Assembly: GCF_036188265.1 (NCBI RefSeq)
Contig: NZ_CP108093.1
Span: 5,042,001-5,106,000, forward strand
Length of the DNA stretch: 64,000 nt
Direction: 5' to 3'
Source: Streptomyces sp. NBC_00247
Lineage (GTDB): Bacteria > Actinomycetota > Actinomycetes > Streptomycetales > Streptomycetaceae
Within the stretch, counting starts at the first letter, position 1; each line of letters begins with the position of its first letter. Under the pieces are notes generated by a model. It did no database searches. It was not told the origin of the DNA and worked only from the letters and a program-made list of their open reading frames with translations. Below, one piece after another: positions 27,028-36,350 of the stretch. The position numbers were made by a program, and so were the translations under genes.

Positions 27028-27476
27028 GGGTTCTCCCGGAATGACGTGAAGTGGTCTACGGATGCATCGGTGGGGGACGGGCGCGGCGCGTCGAGGGACG
27101 TCAGCTGGGGCCCGTCACGCTCTCACTCGTACATCAGATTCTGGAAGAACATGCCTACGACGTTACCCGGTCCCGTCGGCCCCGCGCGCCAGTCGTTTCG
27201 CGGGCCCGCGGCAGGCATCCGCCGTTTCGCGGGCCCACGGCACGCGTCCGCCCGGTCCGCCGCGGCACCCGTGCCGGTCGGTCCCGTGCCCTCCGCCCGC
27301 GTACCACGGGCGTGGTACGCGGGCGGGCGTCCACCATGGCGGTGGTAGCCCGACTCCGTCCCCGGGGATGACCGCCGAAGGACGGTTCGCGGGGAGACTG
27401 TTCCTGTCGGACGGCACGCGTCCGGGGGGCGCGACGGCACGCGTCCGGGACGCATGCGGACAGAAGGGAGCGGCGG
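27028..27476. repeat. repeat-rich intergenic region with hairpin
   Basis: About 450 bp without a credible gene. It contains a 20-base direct repeat with one mismatch (27194-27213, 27223-27242). It also contains a perfect 15-bp hairpin with a four-base loop (27293-27307 with 27312-27326), and two copies of GACGGCACGCGTCCGG near 27411 and 27433. It separates divergent transcription units and probably holds both promoters. Confidence 0.7.
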
Positions 27477-27680
27477 ATGAAGAAGTGGGTACGACCACTG
27501 GTCGGAACGGTCCTGCTCATCGTGGGTGTGGTGTGGTCGTTGCAGGGCTCCGGAGCCATGGACGACAGCAAGGTGATGTCCGGCGAATCGCAGTGGCTGG
27601 TGATCGGTCTGGTCGTGGCCGTCGCCGGGCTGACGCTCCTGATCAGCGGCCTCAGGAAACTGCGGGCCGGCAGCCGGTGA
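27477..27680 (+). CDS. small two-helix membrane protein
   Basis: A 67-aa protein with two transmembrane helices (about residues 6-23 and 41-59) joined by a short polar loop, and a basic C terminus (LRKLRAGSR). The ATG at 27477 has GAAGGGAG upstream. Its stop overlaps the start of the molybdopterin oxidoreductase as GTGA, so it is the first gene of a five-gene operon. It may be an accessory membrane subunit; I do not know the family. Confidence 0.7.
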   Translation: MKKWVRPLVGTVLLIVGVVWSLQGSGAMDDSKVMSGESQWLVIGLVVAVAGLTLLISGLRKLRAGSR

Positions 27681-28420
27681 ACGGGACCGGCGCGGGCGGA
27701 CCGGCCCGGGGGAAGGGCGAGGAGCGGCCCGTCGGACGGCGGATCATCCTCGGCGCACTGGGTCTCGGCGCCCTGGGCGTGGCCGGGGGAGCGACCATTC
27801 AGCGCGGCCTCGACAACACGCTCGCCTCGGTGGCGGGCAAGGACCCCACCGGCCTCTTCTCGGTGTTGCCCGGCACCGGCGGCTTCCGCTTCTACTCCGT
27901 CGCCGACACGGTGCCGCACCGATCCGCCGACGACTACCGGCTGACCGTGGACGGCCTGGTGGACCGCCCCGCCTCGTACACGCTGGCCGAACTCACGGCC
28001 ATGCCGAGCACCCGCCTGGTGCGGGACGTGCAGTGCGTCACCGGCTGGCGCGTGCCCAAGACGGCCTTCACCGGGGTCACCCTCTCCCATCTGCTCGACG
28101 TCTGCGGAGTGCGGCCCGGAGCGAGGGCGGTGCGGTTCACCTGCTTCGACGGGGTCTACACCGAGAGCCTCACCCTGGACCAGGCGCGACGCGACGACAT
28201 GCTGGTGTCCTACCGGATGCGCGACGAGCCGCTGACCGCCGCCCACGGCGGACCGGTGCGCCTGTACGCCGCCCCGATGTACTTCTACAAGTCGGCCAAG
28301 TGGCTGTCCGGCATCACCGTCACCGACCGCGTCCAGCCCGGTTACTGGGAGCGGTACGGCTACGACGTGGACGGCTGGGTCGGCGAGTCGAACGGACGGG
28401 ACGATGAACCCACCAGCTGA
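27677..28420 (+). CDS. exported molybdopterin-dependent oxidoreductase (SUOX/YedY type)
   Basis: A 247-aa protein with a twin-arginine-like N terminus (GRRIILGALGLGALGVAGG) and one sulfite-oxidase-type Mo-pterin domain. The likely Mo-ligand cysteine is C120 in RDVQCVTGW. Typical later motifs are VRFTCFDGVYTESLTL, LAAPMYFYKSAKW-like segments and ITVTDRVQPGYWE. Length is close to a bare Mo domain without dimerisation module. With the next gene encoding a cytochrome b, the layout recalls MsrPQ (YedYZ), the periplasmic methionine-sulfoxide reductase, but substrate identity is inference. GTG 27677 overlaps the upstream stop. Confidence 0.85.
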   Translation: MNGTGAGGPARGKGEERPVGRRIILGALGLGALGVAGGATIQRGLDNTLASVAGKDPTGLFSVLPGTGGFRFYSVADTVPHRSADDYRLTVDGLVDRPASYTLAELTAMPSTRLVRDVQCVTGWRVPKTAFTGVTLSHLLDVCGVRPGARAVRFTCFDGVYTESLTLDQARRDDMLVSYRMRDEPLTAAHGGPVRLYAAPMYFYKSAKWLSGITVTDRVQPGYWERYGYDVDGWVGESNGRDDEPTS

Positions 28421-29039
28421 ACGCCCGGACCTGATACGACGGTTCACCACCGCCGAACGCTGGATCCACCGGTGCACGGCCGCACTGGTGGGAACCGCAC
28501 TCGTCACCGCAGCCCTCCTCTACCTGCCGGCGCTGGCCGAACTCGTCGGCCGGCGTCGGCTGCTGGTGACCGTGCACCAGTGGGCGGGCATCGCCATGCC
28601 CGTACCGCTCCTGGCGGGCCTGGTCTCGCGCGCGTTCCGCGCCGACCTGAGCCGCCTCAACCGGTTCGGCCCGCACGACCGCGGCTGGGTGCGGGCGGGC
28701 CTGCGCAAGCGACCCCGTACCGCCGGAAAGTTCAACGCCGGGCAGAAGCTGTACGCGAACGTCCTCGCCGGAGCCCTGCTCGTCATGATCGGCACCGGGC
28801 TCCTCATGTGGTTCCCCCGCCTCGCGCCCCTCCTGTGGCGCACCGGGGCGACGTTCGTCCACGACTGGCTGGCCCTGCTCGTCGCCGCCCTGGTCCTCGG
28901 ACACATCCGGATGGCCGTCCGCGACGCCCAGGCCCGCCGCGGGCTGCGCACCGGGGAGGTCCCACGGGACTGGGCCCGAGCGCACCACCCGCTGTGGGAG
29001 GAGGAGAACCCGGCGCCCGCAGCCGCCCGGGAGACATGA
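28404..29039 (+). CDS. cytochrome b-type membrane protein
   Basis: A 211-aa membrane protein with four main helices and well-placed histidines (WIHRCTAALVG, VHQWAGIAMPV, VHDWLALLV, VLGHIRMAV). This is the pattern of a di-haem cytochrome b subunit such as FdnI or YedZ. It probably passes quinol electrons to the exported Mo enzyme encoded just upstream. The start overlaps the oxidoreductase gene by 17 bases, and its stop overlaps the kinase start as ATGA. Haem and electron-transfer roles are from family knowledge. Confidence 0.85.
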   Translation: MNPPAERPDLIRRFTTAERWIHRCTAALVGTALVTAALLYLPALAELVGRRRLLVTVHQWAGIAMPVPLLAGLVSRAFRADLSRLNRFGPHDRGWVRAGLRKRPRTAGKFNAGQKLYANVLAGALLVMIGTGLLMWFPRLAPLLWRTGATFVHDWLALLVAALVLGHIRMAVRDAQARRGLRTGEVPRDWARAHHPLWEEENPAPAAARET

Positions 29040-30271
29040 GAAGGAACATGGCACCCCTCACAGGCATCCGGTCGGCGGTGAGGAACCTCGCCGACCGTCC
29101 GGCCCGGCACCCGTTCGCCGTGGACGCCGTCGCCGTGGTCTGCTGCGTGCTCATCACCGGCCCGGTCATGATGCTGACGTCGCAGCAGGGGCAGGCCGCC
29201 CTCCGCCCGGCCGGAGCGGTATCCGCACTCTGCAGCCTGCTGGTGCTGTGCGCCCATCGGTGGCCGCGCGCGACGGTGTGGGCCACGGCGGCGACCAGCG
29301 TGCTGCTCCTCGCCCTCGTCCCCGACATGCCGCCCCCGCCCGCACCGGCGGTCGCGGCACTCTTCCTGCTCGCGGCCCGGACCGACCGCCGCACCGCCGT
29401 GCGCACCAGCGCGGCGGTGGGCGTCGCGATGACCGTCGCCGCGTTCCTCGTACGCCCCGAACTCCCGGCCGTGGAGCCCAACCTCGCGCTCCTGGCGTGG
29501 ACCCAGCTGCCCACGGCGGTCGGGGACGCGGTACGGAGCCGACGCGAGCTGCTCGCCTCCTACCGGGAACGCGCGGAGCACGCCGAGGCGACCAGGGAGG
29601 ACGAAGCGCACCGGCGGGTCGTGGCCGAACGGATGCGCCTCGCCCGGGAACTGCACGACGTCGTCGCGCACCACCTCACCCTCGTCAACGCGCAGGCCGG
29701 AGTGGCCCACCACCTGGTCCGCCAGGACGCCGAGCGCGCCTACGAGGCCCTCGGGCAGATCCGCGACACCAGTCGGGCGGCACTCGACGAACTCCGGGCC
29801 ACCGTAGGCCTGTTGCGGCAGACGGACGAGCCCGACCAGCCACTCGCCCCCGCGCCCGGACTGCGCGACCTGCCCGCGCTGCTGGACTCGTTCCGGCACG
29901 CGGGCCTCCACGTCGAAGCCCGGTACGACAGGACGCCGACCCCACTTCCGCCGCTGACCGACCTGGCCGCCTACCGGGTGGTCCAGGAGGCGATGACCAA
30001 CGCGCGCAAACACGTCGCCGACGCCCGGGTGTCCGTGGTCGTCGCCGTCCACCCGGCCCACCTGGAGGTCTCCGTCACCGACGACGGCGGCACCGGACCG
30101 GGCCACGGCCCCGGCACCGGCCTGGGCCTGATCAGCCTCACGGAACGCGTACGCGCGACGGGCGGAACCCTGCACCACGGCCCGCGGACGGCAGGCGGGT
30201 TCCGCGTGCACGCGATCCTGCCCCTCGTCTCGAACACCCTTGCACAGGACTGCTCCCGGGAGGGCGAATGA
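29036..30271 (+). CDS. NarL-type sensor histidine kinase
   Basis: A 411-aa membrane kinase. Four to five N-terminal helices (residues about 25-165) precede a HisKA_3 dimerisation domain with the phospho-acceptor H in RLARELHDVVAHH (about residue 207). A HATPase domain ends with GTGLGLISLTERVRATGG. There is no large extracellular sensor domain, so membrane or redox state may be sensed. ATG 29036 overlaps the cytochrome b stop; ATG 29048 is an alternative. Its partner regulator follows with another ATGA overlap. Confidence 0.92.
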   Translation: MRRNMAPLTGIRSAVRNLADRPARHPFAVDAVAVVCCVLITGPVMMLTSQQGQAALRPAGAVSALCSLLVLCAHRWPRATVWATAATSVLLLALVPDMPPPPAPAVAALFLLAARTDRRTAVRTSAAVGVAMTVAAFLVRPELPAVEPNLALLAWTQLPTAVGDAVRSRRELLASYRERAEHAEATREDEAHRRVVAERMRLARELHDVVAHHLTLVNAQAGVAHHLVRQDAERAYEALGQIRDTSRAALDELRATVGLLRQTDEPDQPLAPAPGLRDLPALLDSFRHAGLHVEARYDRTPTPLPPLTDLAAYRVVQEAMTNARKHVADARVSVVVAVHPAHLEVSVTDDGGTGPGHGPGTGLGLISLTERVRATGGTLHHGPRTAGGFRVHAILPLVSNTLAQDCSREGE

Positions 30272-30933
30272 GTGTCCGGGTACTGCTCGCCGACGACCAG
30301 GCGCTCCTGAGAGGAACCTTCCGCATCCTGCTGGAGGCCACCCCGGGCATCGAGGTCGTCGGCGAGGCGTGCGACGGGACGGAGGCGGTGGACCAGGCCC
30401 GGCGCCGGCCGACGGACGTGGTGCTGATGGACATCCGGATGCCCGGCCTCGACGGGATCGAAGCCACCAGGATCATCACCGCCGACAAGGACCTGGCCGC
30501 GGTCAAAGTGCTCATCCTGACCACGTTCGAGACCGACGAGCACGTGGCGGAGGCGCTGCGCGCGGGGGCGAGCGGATTCGTCGGCAAGGGCATCCACCCC
30601 CAGGAGCTGATCGACGCGATCAGGACGGTCGCCGCGGGGGACGCGCTGCTCTCGCCCGTCGCGACCCGTTCGCTGATCCAGCGCTTCCTCGCCCGTACGC
30701 CTCCGCAGCGCACCACCGCCCCGACGCTGGAGAGCCTGACCGGACGCGAGCGCGAGGTGGTGGTGCTGGCGGCCACCGGTCTGTCCAACGACGAGATCGC
30801 GGACCACCTCGGCATCTCCGTCCTCACGGCGAAGACCCACGTGAACCGGGCCATGGTGAAACTGGGAGCGCGGGACAGGGCGCACCTGGTCATCGCCGCC
30901 TACGAGGGGGGCCTGGTCCACCCCGCACGGTGA
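30268..30933 (+). CDS. NarL/LuxR-family response regulator
   Basis: A 221-aa two-component regulator. The receiver domain has acidic residues D9-D10, the phospho-acceptor D55 in VLMDIRMPG and the later K in FVGKGIHP. The C-terminal LuxR helix-turn-helix begins LTGREREVVVLAATG and contains NDEIADHLGISVLTAKTHV. It is coupled to the kinase gene by an ATGA overlap and closes the five-gene operon. It may control the operon itself in response to quinol or oxidant stress; that is inference. Confidence 0.94.
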   Translation: MSVRVLLADDQALLRGTFRILLEATPGIEVVGEACDGTEAVDQARRRPTDVVLMDIRMPGLDGIEATRIITADKDLAAVKVLILTTFETDEHVAEALRAGASGFVGKGIHPQELIDAIRTVAAGDALLSPVATRSLIQRFLARTPPQRTTAPTLESLTGREREVVVLAATGLSNDEIADHLGISVLTAKTHVNRAMVKLGARDRAHLVIAAYEGGLVHPAR

Positions 30934-30969
30934 ACGGCCCCGGGCGGCGCGAGCCTCTGTGTACGGGGG

Positions 30970-31527
30970 TCACTCACAGGCGGCCGACTTGTCCACCGCC
31001 GCGGTGTAGCTCGTGATCAGATTCTTCATGGCCGTCTTGTCGTCGATGCCGGTGTCCAGGACCTGGATGATCGCGAAGAGGTCCAAATCCGGGTGTTCCG
31101 ACGACGTGCACGAAGCGGTCTTGCCCACACCGGCTTTGCCGGTCCAGACGTACCGGTAGTCGTCCGTGGTCTCCCCGTCGTCCGTGTAGGCGTATGCCTC
31201 CGCGACCGTCGTTCCGGTCTCCCCTCTTCCCCACCATGCCTGGGTGAGGCGCAGGGCCACCGTGCCGTCCACGGAAACGACGCAGCGGGTCGTGCCGCCG
31301 TTCGGCTTCGAGATCGCCGAGGTGACGGATTCCCCGCCGGGTAACGCTGCTTTCACCTGCGCGGGGTCGACAGCGATGCCGCACAGGGGGGTGGGCACGG
31401 TGTAGTTCTTCGCGGCCGGTTCGTCGTCGGAACATGCCGACAGGGTGGAGGCGAGGACGGCGGCTGCGGACAGGGAAACGGCCGGGCCGATGAACCGGTG
31501 GCGCCGGAGGGTTCCGTGGACGGACAA
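30970..31527 (-). CDS. lipoprotein paralogue 1 of a tandem triplet
   Basis: A 185-aa exported lipoprotein. The signal has a basic RRHR start and a lipobox LSAC. The mature part begins with Asp/Glu and PLCGIAVDPAQVKAALPGG. It contains conserved cysteines and ends DKSAACE. I place the start at TTG 31527, which has GAAAGG nine bases upstream, exactly as in copy 2. A longer frame starts at 31593. It is closely similar to the next two upstream genes and is last in a unit that starts with WXG100-type proteins. Function unknown. Confidence 0.75.
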   Translation of the reverse strand: MSVHGTLRRHRFIGPAVSLSAAAVLASTLSACSDDEPAAKNYTVPTPLCGIAVDPAQVKAALPGGESVTSAISKPNGGTTRCVVSVDGTVALRLTQAWWGRGETGTTVAEAYAYTDDGETTDDYRYVWTGKAGVGKTASCTSSEHPDLDLFAIIQVLDTGIDDKTAMKNLITSYTAAVDKSAACE

Positions 31528-31647
31528 CGCGACTGGCCTTTCTGGATGTGTACAGGGGTGATCGGGCGCGGCTGTTCTCGGGCGGTCGATCACCTTCGAC
31601 AGCCCGTCCCGGTGGTGCGCCTTCCTGGCAATACGGTGCGCCGTGGG

Positions 31648-32205
31648 TTACTCACAGTCGTCCGACCGGTTCACCGTCTCGGTGTAGCTGTTGATCAGGC
31701 TCTTCATGGCCGTCTTGTCGCCGGCGCCGGAGTCGAGGACTTGAATGATCGCGAAGAGGCGCATCTCCGGGTGCTTCGACGACGTACACGAAGCGGTTTT
31801 GCCCACACCGGCCTTGCTGGTCCAGACGTACCGGTAGTCGCCCGTCGTCTCCCCGCCGTCCGTGCCGGAGTACGCCGCCGCGACCGTCGCCCCGGTGTCC
31901 AGGCGACCCCACCACGCCTGGGCGAGGCGCAGGGCCGGCTTGCCGTCCACGGACAGGTCGCAGCGGGTCGTCCCGCCGTTCGGCTTCGAGGTCGCCGAGG
32001 TGAGGGAATCCCCGCCGGGCAGCAGAGTCTTCACTTGTGCGGAGTCGACCGCGACCCCGCACAGTGTGGTGGGCACGGTGTAGTTCTTCGCGGCCGGCTC
32101 GTCGTCGGAGCATGCCGAGAGGCTGGAGGCGAGGACGACGGCGGCTGACAGAGAGAGAACCGGGCTGATGAGCCGGTGGCGCCGGAGAGTTCCACGGACG
32201 GACAA
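31648..32205 (-). CDS. lipoprotein paralogue 2
   Basis: A 185-aa lipoprotein with the same signal and lipobox (LSAC) as its neighbours. Shared blocks include TVPTTLCGVAVDSAQVKTLL, KPNGGTTRC and RYVWTSKAGVGKTASCTSSK. Identity to copy 1 is high along the whole protein and extends into the sequence before the start codon, so gene and leader were duplicated together. TTG 32205 with GAAAGG upstream is preferred; in-frame codons continue to 32277. Confidence 0.75.
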   Translation of the reverse strand: MSVRGTLRRHRLISPVLSLSAAVVLASSLSACSDDEPAAKNYTVPTTLCGVAVDSAQVKTLLPGGDSLTSATSKPNGGTTRCDLSVDGKPALRLAQAWWGRLDTGATVAAAYSGTDGGETTGDYRYVWTSKAGVGKTASCTSSKHPEMRLFAIIQVLDSGAGDKTAMKSLINSYTETVNRSDDCE

Positions 32206-32325
32206 CGCGACGGGCCTTTCTGGATGTGTACAGAGGTGATCGGGCGGGGCCGTTCTCGGACGGTCGGTCACATTCAACGGGCCGTCCCGGTGTGCGCCTT
32301 CGAAGCACTACCCGTGCACCGAGGG

Positions 32326-32928
32326 TCATTCGCAGGCATCTGAACGGTTCACCGCCGCGGTGTAGCTGTTGATCAGCGTCTTCATGGTCGCTTTGTCGTC
32401 GATACTGGGATCGAATGCCTGGATGATGGCGAAGAGGCGCATTTCCGGGTGCTTCGACGACGTGCAGGAAGAGGTCTTGCCCACGCCGGCCGTTCCGGTC
32501 CACGCGAACCGGTAGTCGTCCGTCGTCTCCGCGCCGTTCGTGCCGGAGTACGCCCCCGAGACTTTGAGCCCGGTGTCCAGGCGGTCCCACCAGGTCTGGG
32601 TGAAGCGGAGGACGATCTTGCCGTCCACGGAGACGTTGCAGCGGACCGTCCCGCTGTTCGGCTTCGAGACCGTCAGGGAGAGAGAATCCCCGCCTGGCAG
32701 CAGGGGCTTCACTTGTGCGGGGCCGACCGTTACCCCGCACAGTGACGAGGGCACGGTGTAGTTCTTCTTGGCCGGTTCGTCGTCGCCGGAGCATGCCGAC
32801 AGGGTGGAGGCGAGGACGAGGGCGGCGGACAGGGAGACGGCCGGGCCGATGAGCCGGTGACGCGCGCGAGTTCTGTGGACAACGCGAGAAGCCTTTCGGG
32901 GTTCGGACGGGGACGGCGCGGCGGGCAC
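32326..32928 (-). CDS. lipoprotein paralogue 3
   Basis: A 200-aa lipoprotein and the first of the three copies in transcription order, 18 bases after the large WXG100/DUF6571 gene. The core is the same (LSACSGDDEPAKKNYTVPSS, KPNSGTVRC, GVGKTSSCTSSK). Relative to the other copies it has lost four net bases in the signal region. The TTG used there is therefore out of frame, and the protein must start upstream, most likely at GTG 32928. This gives a longer n-region (PSEPRKASRVVHRTRARHR) before an ordinary lipobox. Confidence 0.72.
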   Translation of the reverse strand: MPAAPSPSEPRKASRVVHRTRARHRLIGPAVSLSAALVLASTLSACSGDDEPAKKNYTVPSSLCGVTVGPAQVKPLLPGGDSLSLTVSKPNSGTVRCNVSVDGKIVLRFTQTWWDRLDTGLKVSGAYSGTNGAETTDDYRFAWTGTAGVGKTSSCTSSKHPEMRLFAIIQAFDPSIDDKATMKTLINSYTAAVNRSDACE

Positions 32929-32946
32929 CGTCCCCGGGCATTCGAC

Positions 32947-35247
32947 TCAGATGTCCGTCTTCAAGTGCGGGGACATTTGAGCGGTGTTCGTACCCGCTGC
33001 CCGGAACCCGTCCTGAGCGGCGCGTCGGGCCTTCTCGTCGATGCCGTCGTCCAACAGGTCGTTGCGATGGTGCGTCTTTGCCGCCTTCTCCACGGCGGCC
33101 TCGGTGTAGTCCGAGTTCTGATCGTTGCCGCTCTCCCACAGCTCGCCCATGACGGGGCCCGCGTCGTCCTTGGCGTGCCCTTCGGCGTCCTGGAACAGGG
33201 CTTCGAGGACCATGCTGCTCACGGTCCCGGCCGCGCCGCCGGCCACAGCGCCGGCGACCGGGCTGGCGATGAACGACGTACCGACTCCGATGCCCGTGCC
33301 GATACCTCCGGAAATGGCGTTCTTCCATTGCCCCACGGACTGGTCGAACTTCTTGTCGGACTCGTCCGCGGGACCAGCGACCGCCTCCTGGCGGCCGATG
33401 GCCAGCGTGCCGGACACTTCACCCGAGCCGTGGGCTATCTGCTCGATGGTGAACTGCGTGTCGTTCGAGTAGCGTGCGTCGGCCGGCAGGTCCGGGTTCA
33501 AGTGGTAATCCATGAGGTTCCCCATGTACGCCTTGTTGGCGACCTCCACTGCCGCGTAGCCCTCCGGATTCTGACCGACGGTCAACAGCAGCGCGTTCAC
33601 GTTGCGGTGGTCGAGCGTGGCCGAACTGCCGGCGACGGGGAACAGCCTGTCGGTGTCCTTGTCCGCGTCGTCGGTCAGGGCCCGGTTGATGTCCGGCAGG
33701 TACTCCGAGGTGATCTGCCCGATGCTGTCGGACATGTAACTGTGCCCCGTGAGACGCTCGTTGTCGTCCGCGACGGAGGCCACGATCGACTCGAAGAGCT
33801 TGGCCTGCCCGTCGTTGTGGGCCGGGGTGTCCGCCGTCGGGAGCTCGCCCGCCGGGTGACCGGTCGCGGCGGCCTCCAGGGCGAGGGCGAGGTTGTTGCG
33901 ACCGGTGTTGACCTCGTCGCCGTGGAAGTTGCTCTCCTGAGGCCAGTCCCGCTCCTCGAACAGGTACTGGAAGTTGGAGAGCGGGACCTTCCCGTTCTTG
34001 CCGTTGCCGTCCGTGTCGCGCTCGAAGGGGGAGTCCTCCTTGGAGACGTACTCCTCGTTGAAGAAGTCGGTCGCCGCGTCCGGGCTGTTGGACAGCCCCT
34101 TGAGGTATCCGGTCAGCGGGTCGGAACCGCTGTCCTCGCCGATACGGTTGAGGAGGGGGTCCATGCCCATCTTCTGCCAGGCCATGTTGGCGTGCTCGCC
34201 GTTGCCGGTGAGCTTGCGTTCCGTCTCCATGAGCGCGGTGCCGTAGCTCTTGAGGAACTGGTCGTCGTAGTCGCCGGTCCGCATCAGGTTGCTCATGACC
34301 TGGAACCCCATGGGGCCGGCGCCGTTCCGGCCGATGGGCTGTTCGCCGAGCCGGACCATGTCGCCCTTCCAGGTCGACATGTCGGCGGAGTCGCTCTGCG
34401 TGGCGGTGGCGAGCGTCAGACCGAGATTGCGCTGGAGGTCGTCGAGCTTGTCCTGGCGCTCGTAGACCAACTCCGGGTTCACGGCGGGATCGGTGACGCC
34501 CGCCCAGAACTCGAGGGTCTGCTCCGGCTTGAGCCGGGTGGCGAACCGCTCGGCGAACAGCGGGTCGTCCTTGTACTTCGCGAGACCGTCGTTGATCTTG
34601 TCGAACTCTGCGGGCGTGAGGTCCTTGGGGTCCTTCGCCGCGATCCTGGCGAGGTCGTCCGCCGCCTGGACGGCGTCCGCCGCGGAGTCGCGATCCTTGT
34701 AACTGGCGTCCGAGAAGCCCATCTTGGACTGGTCGGCTATCGCGCTCAGCACCGTGCTCGCCGAGGTGTCGCTCTCGGTGGCCCTGTTGAGTATCCCCTG
34801 CACCTCGTCGCGCAGAGCGGTGACGTCGCTCTCGGTGTGCTCCGGGACGGTGGTGCCCTTCGCGGCCCGGTCCGGGTGGATGTTCATGGTGACGGTGAAG
34901 CCGCCCTTGTCGGTGCTGACGACGGTCAGGTTCTTCGCCTGCCCGCGGGTGATGGCGGCCTCAAGGTCCTTCTTGAACTGCCGCAACTCGTCCCGGGTGT
35001 CACTGAGGATGTTGTGGATGGTGGTGGCCTGCGTGTGGGCATCGCCGAACTCGCCGGCGGTCTTGCCGATGAACTCCTTGGTGACCGTGGCGTTCATACC
35101 GGCCCAGTCGGCCGAGTTGGCGGCCTTGTGCAGGCCGTCCTCGGCCTGCTTCTTCAGCTCCGCCAGGTGCCGTACGAGCTGGTTCCAGTCGGAGACGGCC
35201 GTGTCGAGCGTCGCGAAGTTGGCGAAGCGCAGCGCGTCGAGATCCAT
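32947..35247 (-). CDS. large WXG100-type protein of the DUF6571 family
   Basis: A 766-aa protein I match to DUF6571. Residues 1-105 form a WXG100-like helical hairpin (SADWAGMN carries the W-x-G turn), normally a signal for export by a type VII (ESX) system. A middle domain with IHPDRAAKGTTVPEHTESDV and long helical stretches follows. Residues about 645-685 are Gly/Ala-rich and hydrophobic (ISGGIGTGIGVG, VAGAVAGGAAG), like a membrane-inserting or glycine-zipper segment. A charged tail ends the protein. No catalytic motif is recognised. It is cotranscribed with a WXG-like partner upstream and three lipoproteins downstream. Confidence 0.82.
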   Translation of the reverse strand: MDLDALRFANFATLDTAVSDWNQLVRHLAELKKQAEDGLHKAANSADWAGMNATVTKEFIGKTAGEFGDAHTQATTIHNILSDTRDELRQFKKDLEAAITRGQAKNLTVVSTDKGGFTVTMNIHPDRAAKGTTVPEHTESDVTALRDEVQGILNRATESDTSASTVLSAIADQSKMGFSDASYKDRDSAADAVQAADDLARIAAKDPKDLTPAEFDKINDGLAKYKDDPLFAERFATRLKPEQTLEFWAGVTDPAVNPELVYERQDKLDDLQRNLGLTLATATQSDSADMSTWKGDMVRLGEQPIGRNGAGPMGFQVMSNLMRTGDYDDQFLKSYGTALMETERKLTGNGEHANMAWQKMGMDPLLNRIGEDSGSDPLTGYLKGLSNSPDAATDFFNEEYVSKEDSPFERDTDGNGKNGKVPLSNFQYLFEERDWPQESNFHGDEVNTGRNNLALALEAAATGHPAGELPTADTPAHNDGQAKLFESIVASVADDNERLTGHSYMSDSIGQITSEYLPDINRALTDDADKDTDRLFPVAGSSATLDHRNVNALLLTVGQNPEGYAAVEVANKAYMGNLMDYHLNPDLPADARYSNDTQFTIEQIAHGSGEVSGTLAIGRQEAVAGPADESDKKFDQSVGQWKNAISGGIGTGIGVGTSFIASPVAGAVAGGAAGTVSSMVLEALFQDAEGHAKDDAGPVMGELWESGNDQNSDYTEAAVEKAAKTHHRNDLLDDGIDEKARRAAQDGFRAAGTNTAQMSPHLKTDI

Positions 35248-35284
35248 GAGGTGTCGTTTCTCCTGTACGTCTGTGGTCGCGCTG

Positions 35285-35782
35285 CTACTTCTTCGGTTCG
35301 TAGGCCGGGTTCTTCTTGCCCGGTTCGCCGACCCGCTCGTCGAACCCGGCGTCCAGGGCGTCGATGCTGCTCATCTGCCGCTGGATGTAGTTCTCGTCCC
35401 CGGTGTGCACCTTCTTGGTGACCTGCATGTGGTTGGAGATGTGGGCGCAGGCGTCCATGAGCGACTTCAGCTGCTCTTCCCACCGGTTCGACACGTGCTT
35501 GAGCCCGCCGCCCAGGGCGAAGCCCTGACCGCTCAGATCGCCGGCGGCCGTGTCGCTGCTGGGAGTGGCGACCCTGGCCTTGCTCCACAGGTTGTCGTAG
35601 AGGGAGTGCGCCTGACTGCCGATCTTCGCCAGGTCGCCCTGAGCCACCTTGAGGTCGCCCGTCTGCCCGGGCAGGCCCACGTAACCGCCGCCGTCCCCGG
35701 GGTCCAACTGGTTCAACCGCATTCCGGTCGACTGCCGGTCGGCGGCGCCCGCCTTCAGCTGCTCCCACTCGTCCCACGCCAT
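35285..35782 (-). CDS. WXG100/ESX-like small protein
   Basis: A 165-aa protein with two amphipathic helices (LKVAQGDLAKIGSQAHSLYD and RWEEQLKSLMDACAHISNHM) around a turn, the general plan of ESX substrates. There is no signal peptide. The N terminus AWDEWEQLK is one I associate with streptomycete proteins next to DUF6571 genes. It is probably a type VII secreted partner or chaperone of the 766-aa protein, 37 bases downstream. ATG 35782 has GGGAAGGG six bases upstream. No ESX core genes (EccB-EccE, MycP) are in the window. Confidence 0.75.
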   Translation of the reverse strand: MAWDEWEQLKAGAADRQSTGMRLNQLDPGDGGGYVGLPGQTGDLKVAQGDLAKIGSQAHSLYDNLWSKARVATPSSDTAAGDLSGQGFALGGGLKHVSNRWEEQLKSLMDACAHISNHMQVTKKVHTGDENYIQRQMSSIDALDAGFDERVGEPGKKNPAYEPKK

Positions 35783-36350
<568 letters not shown>

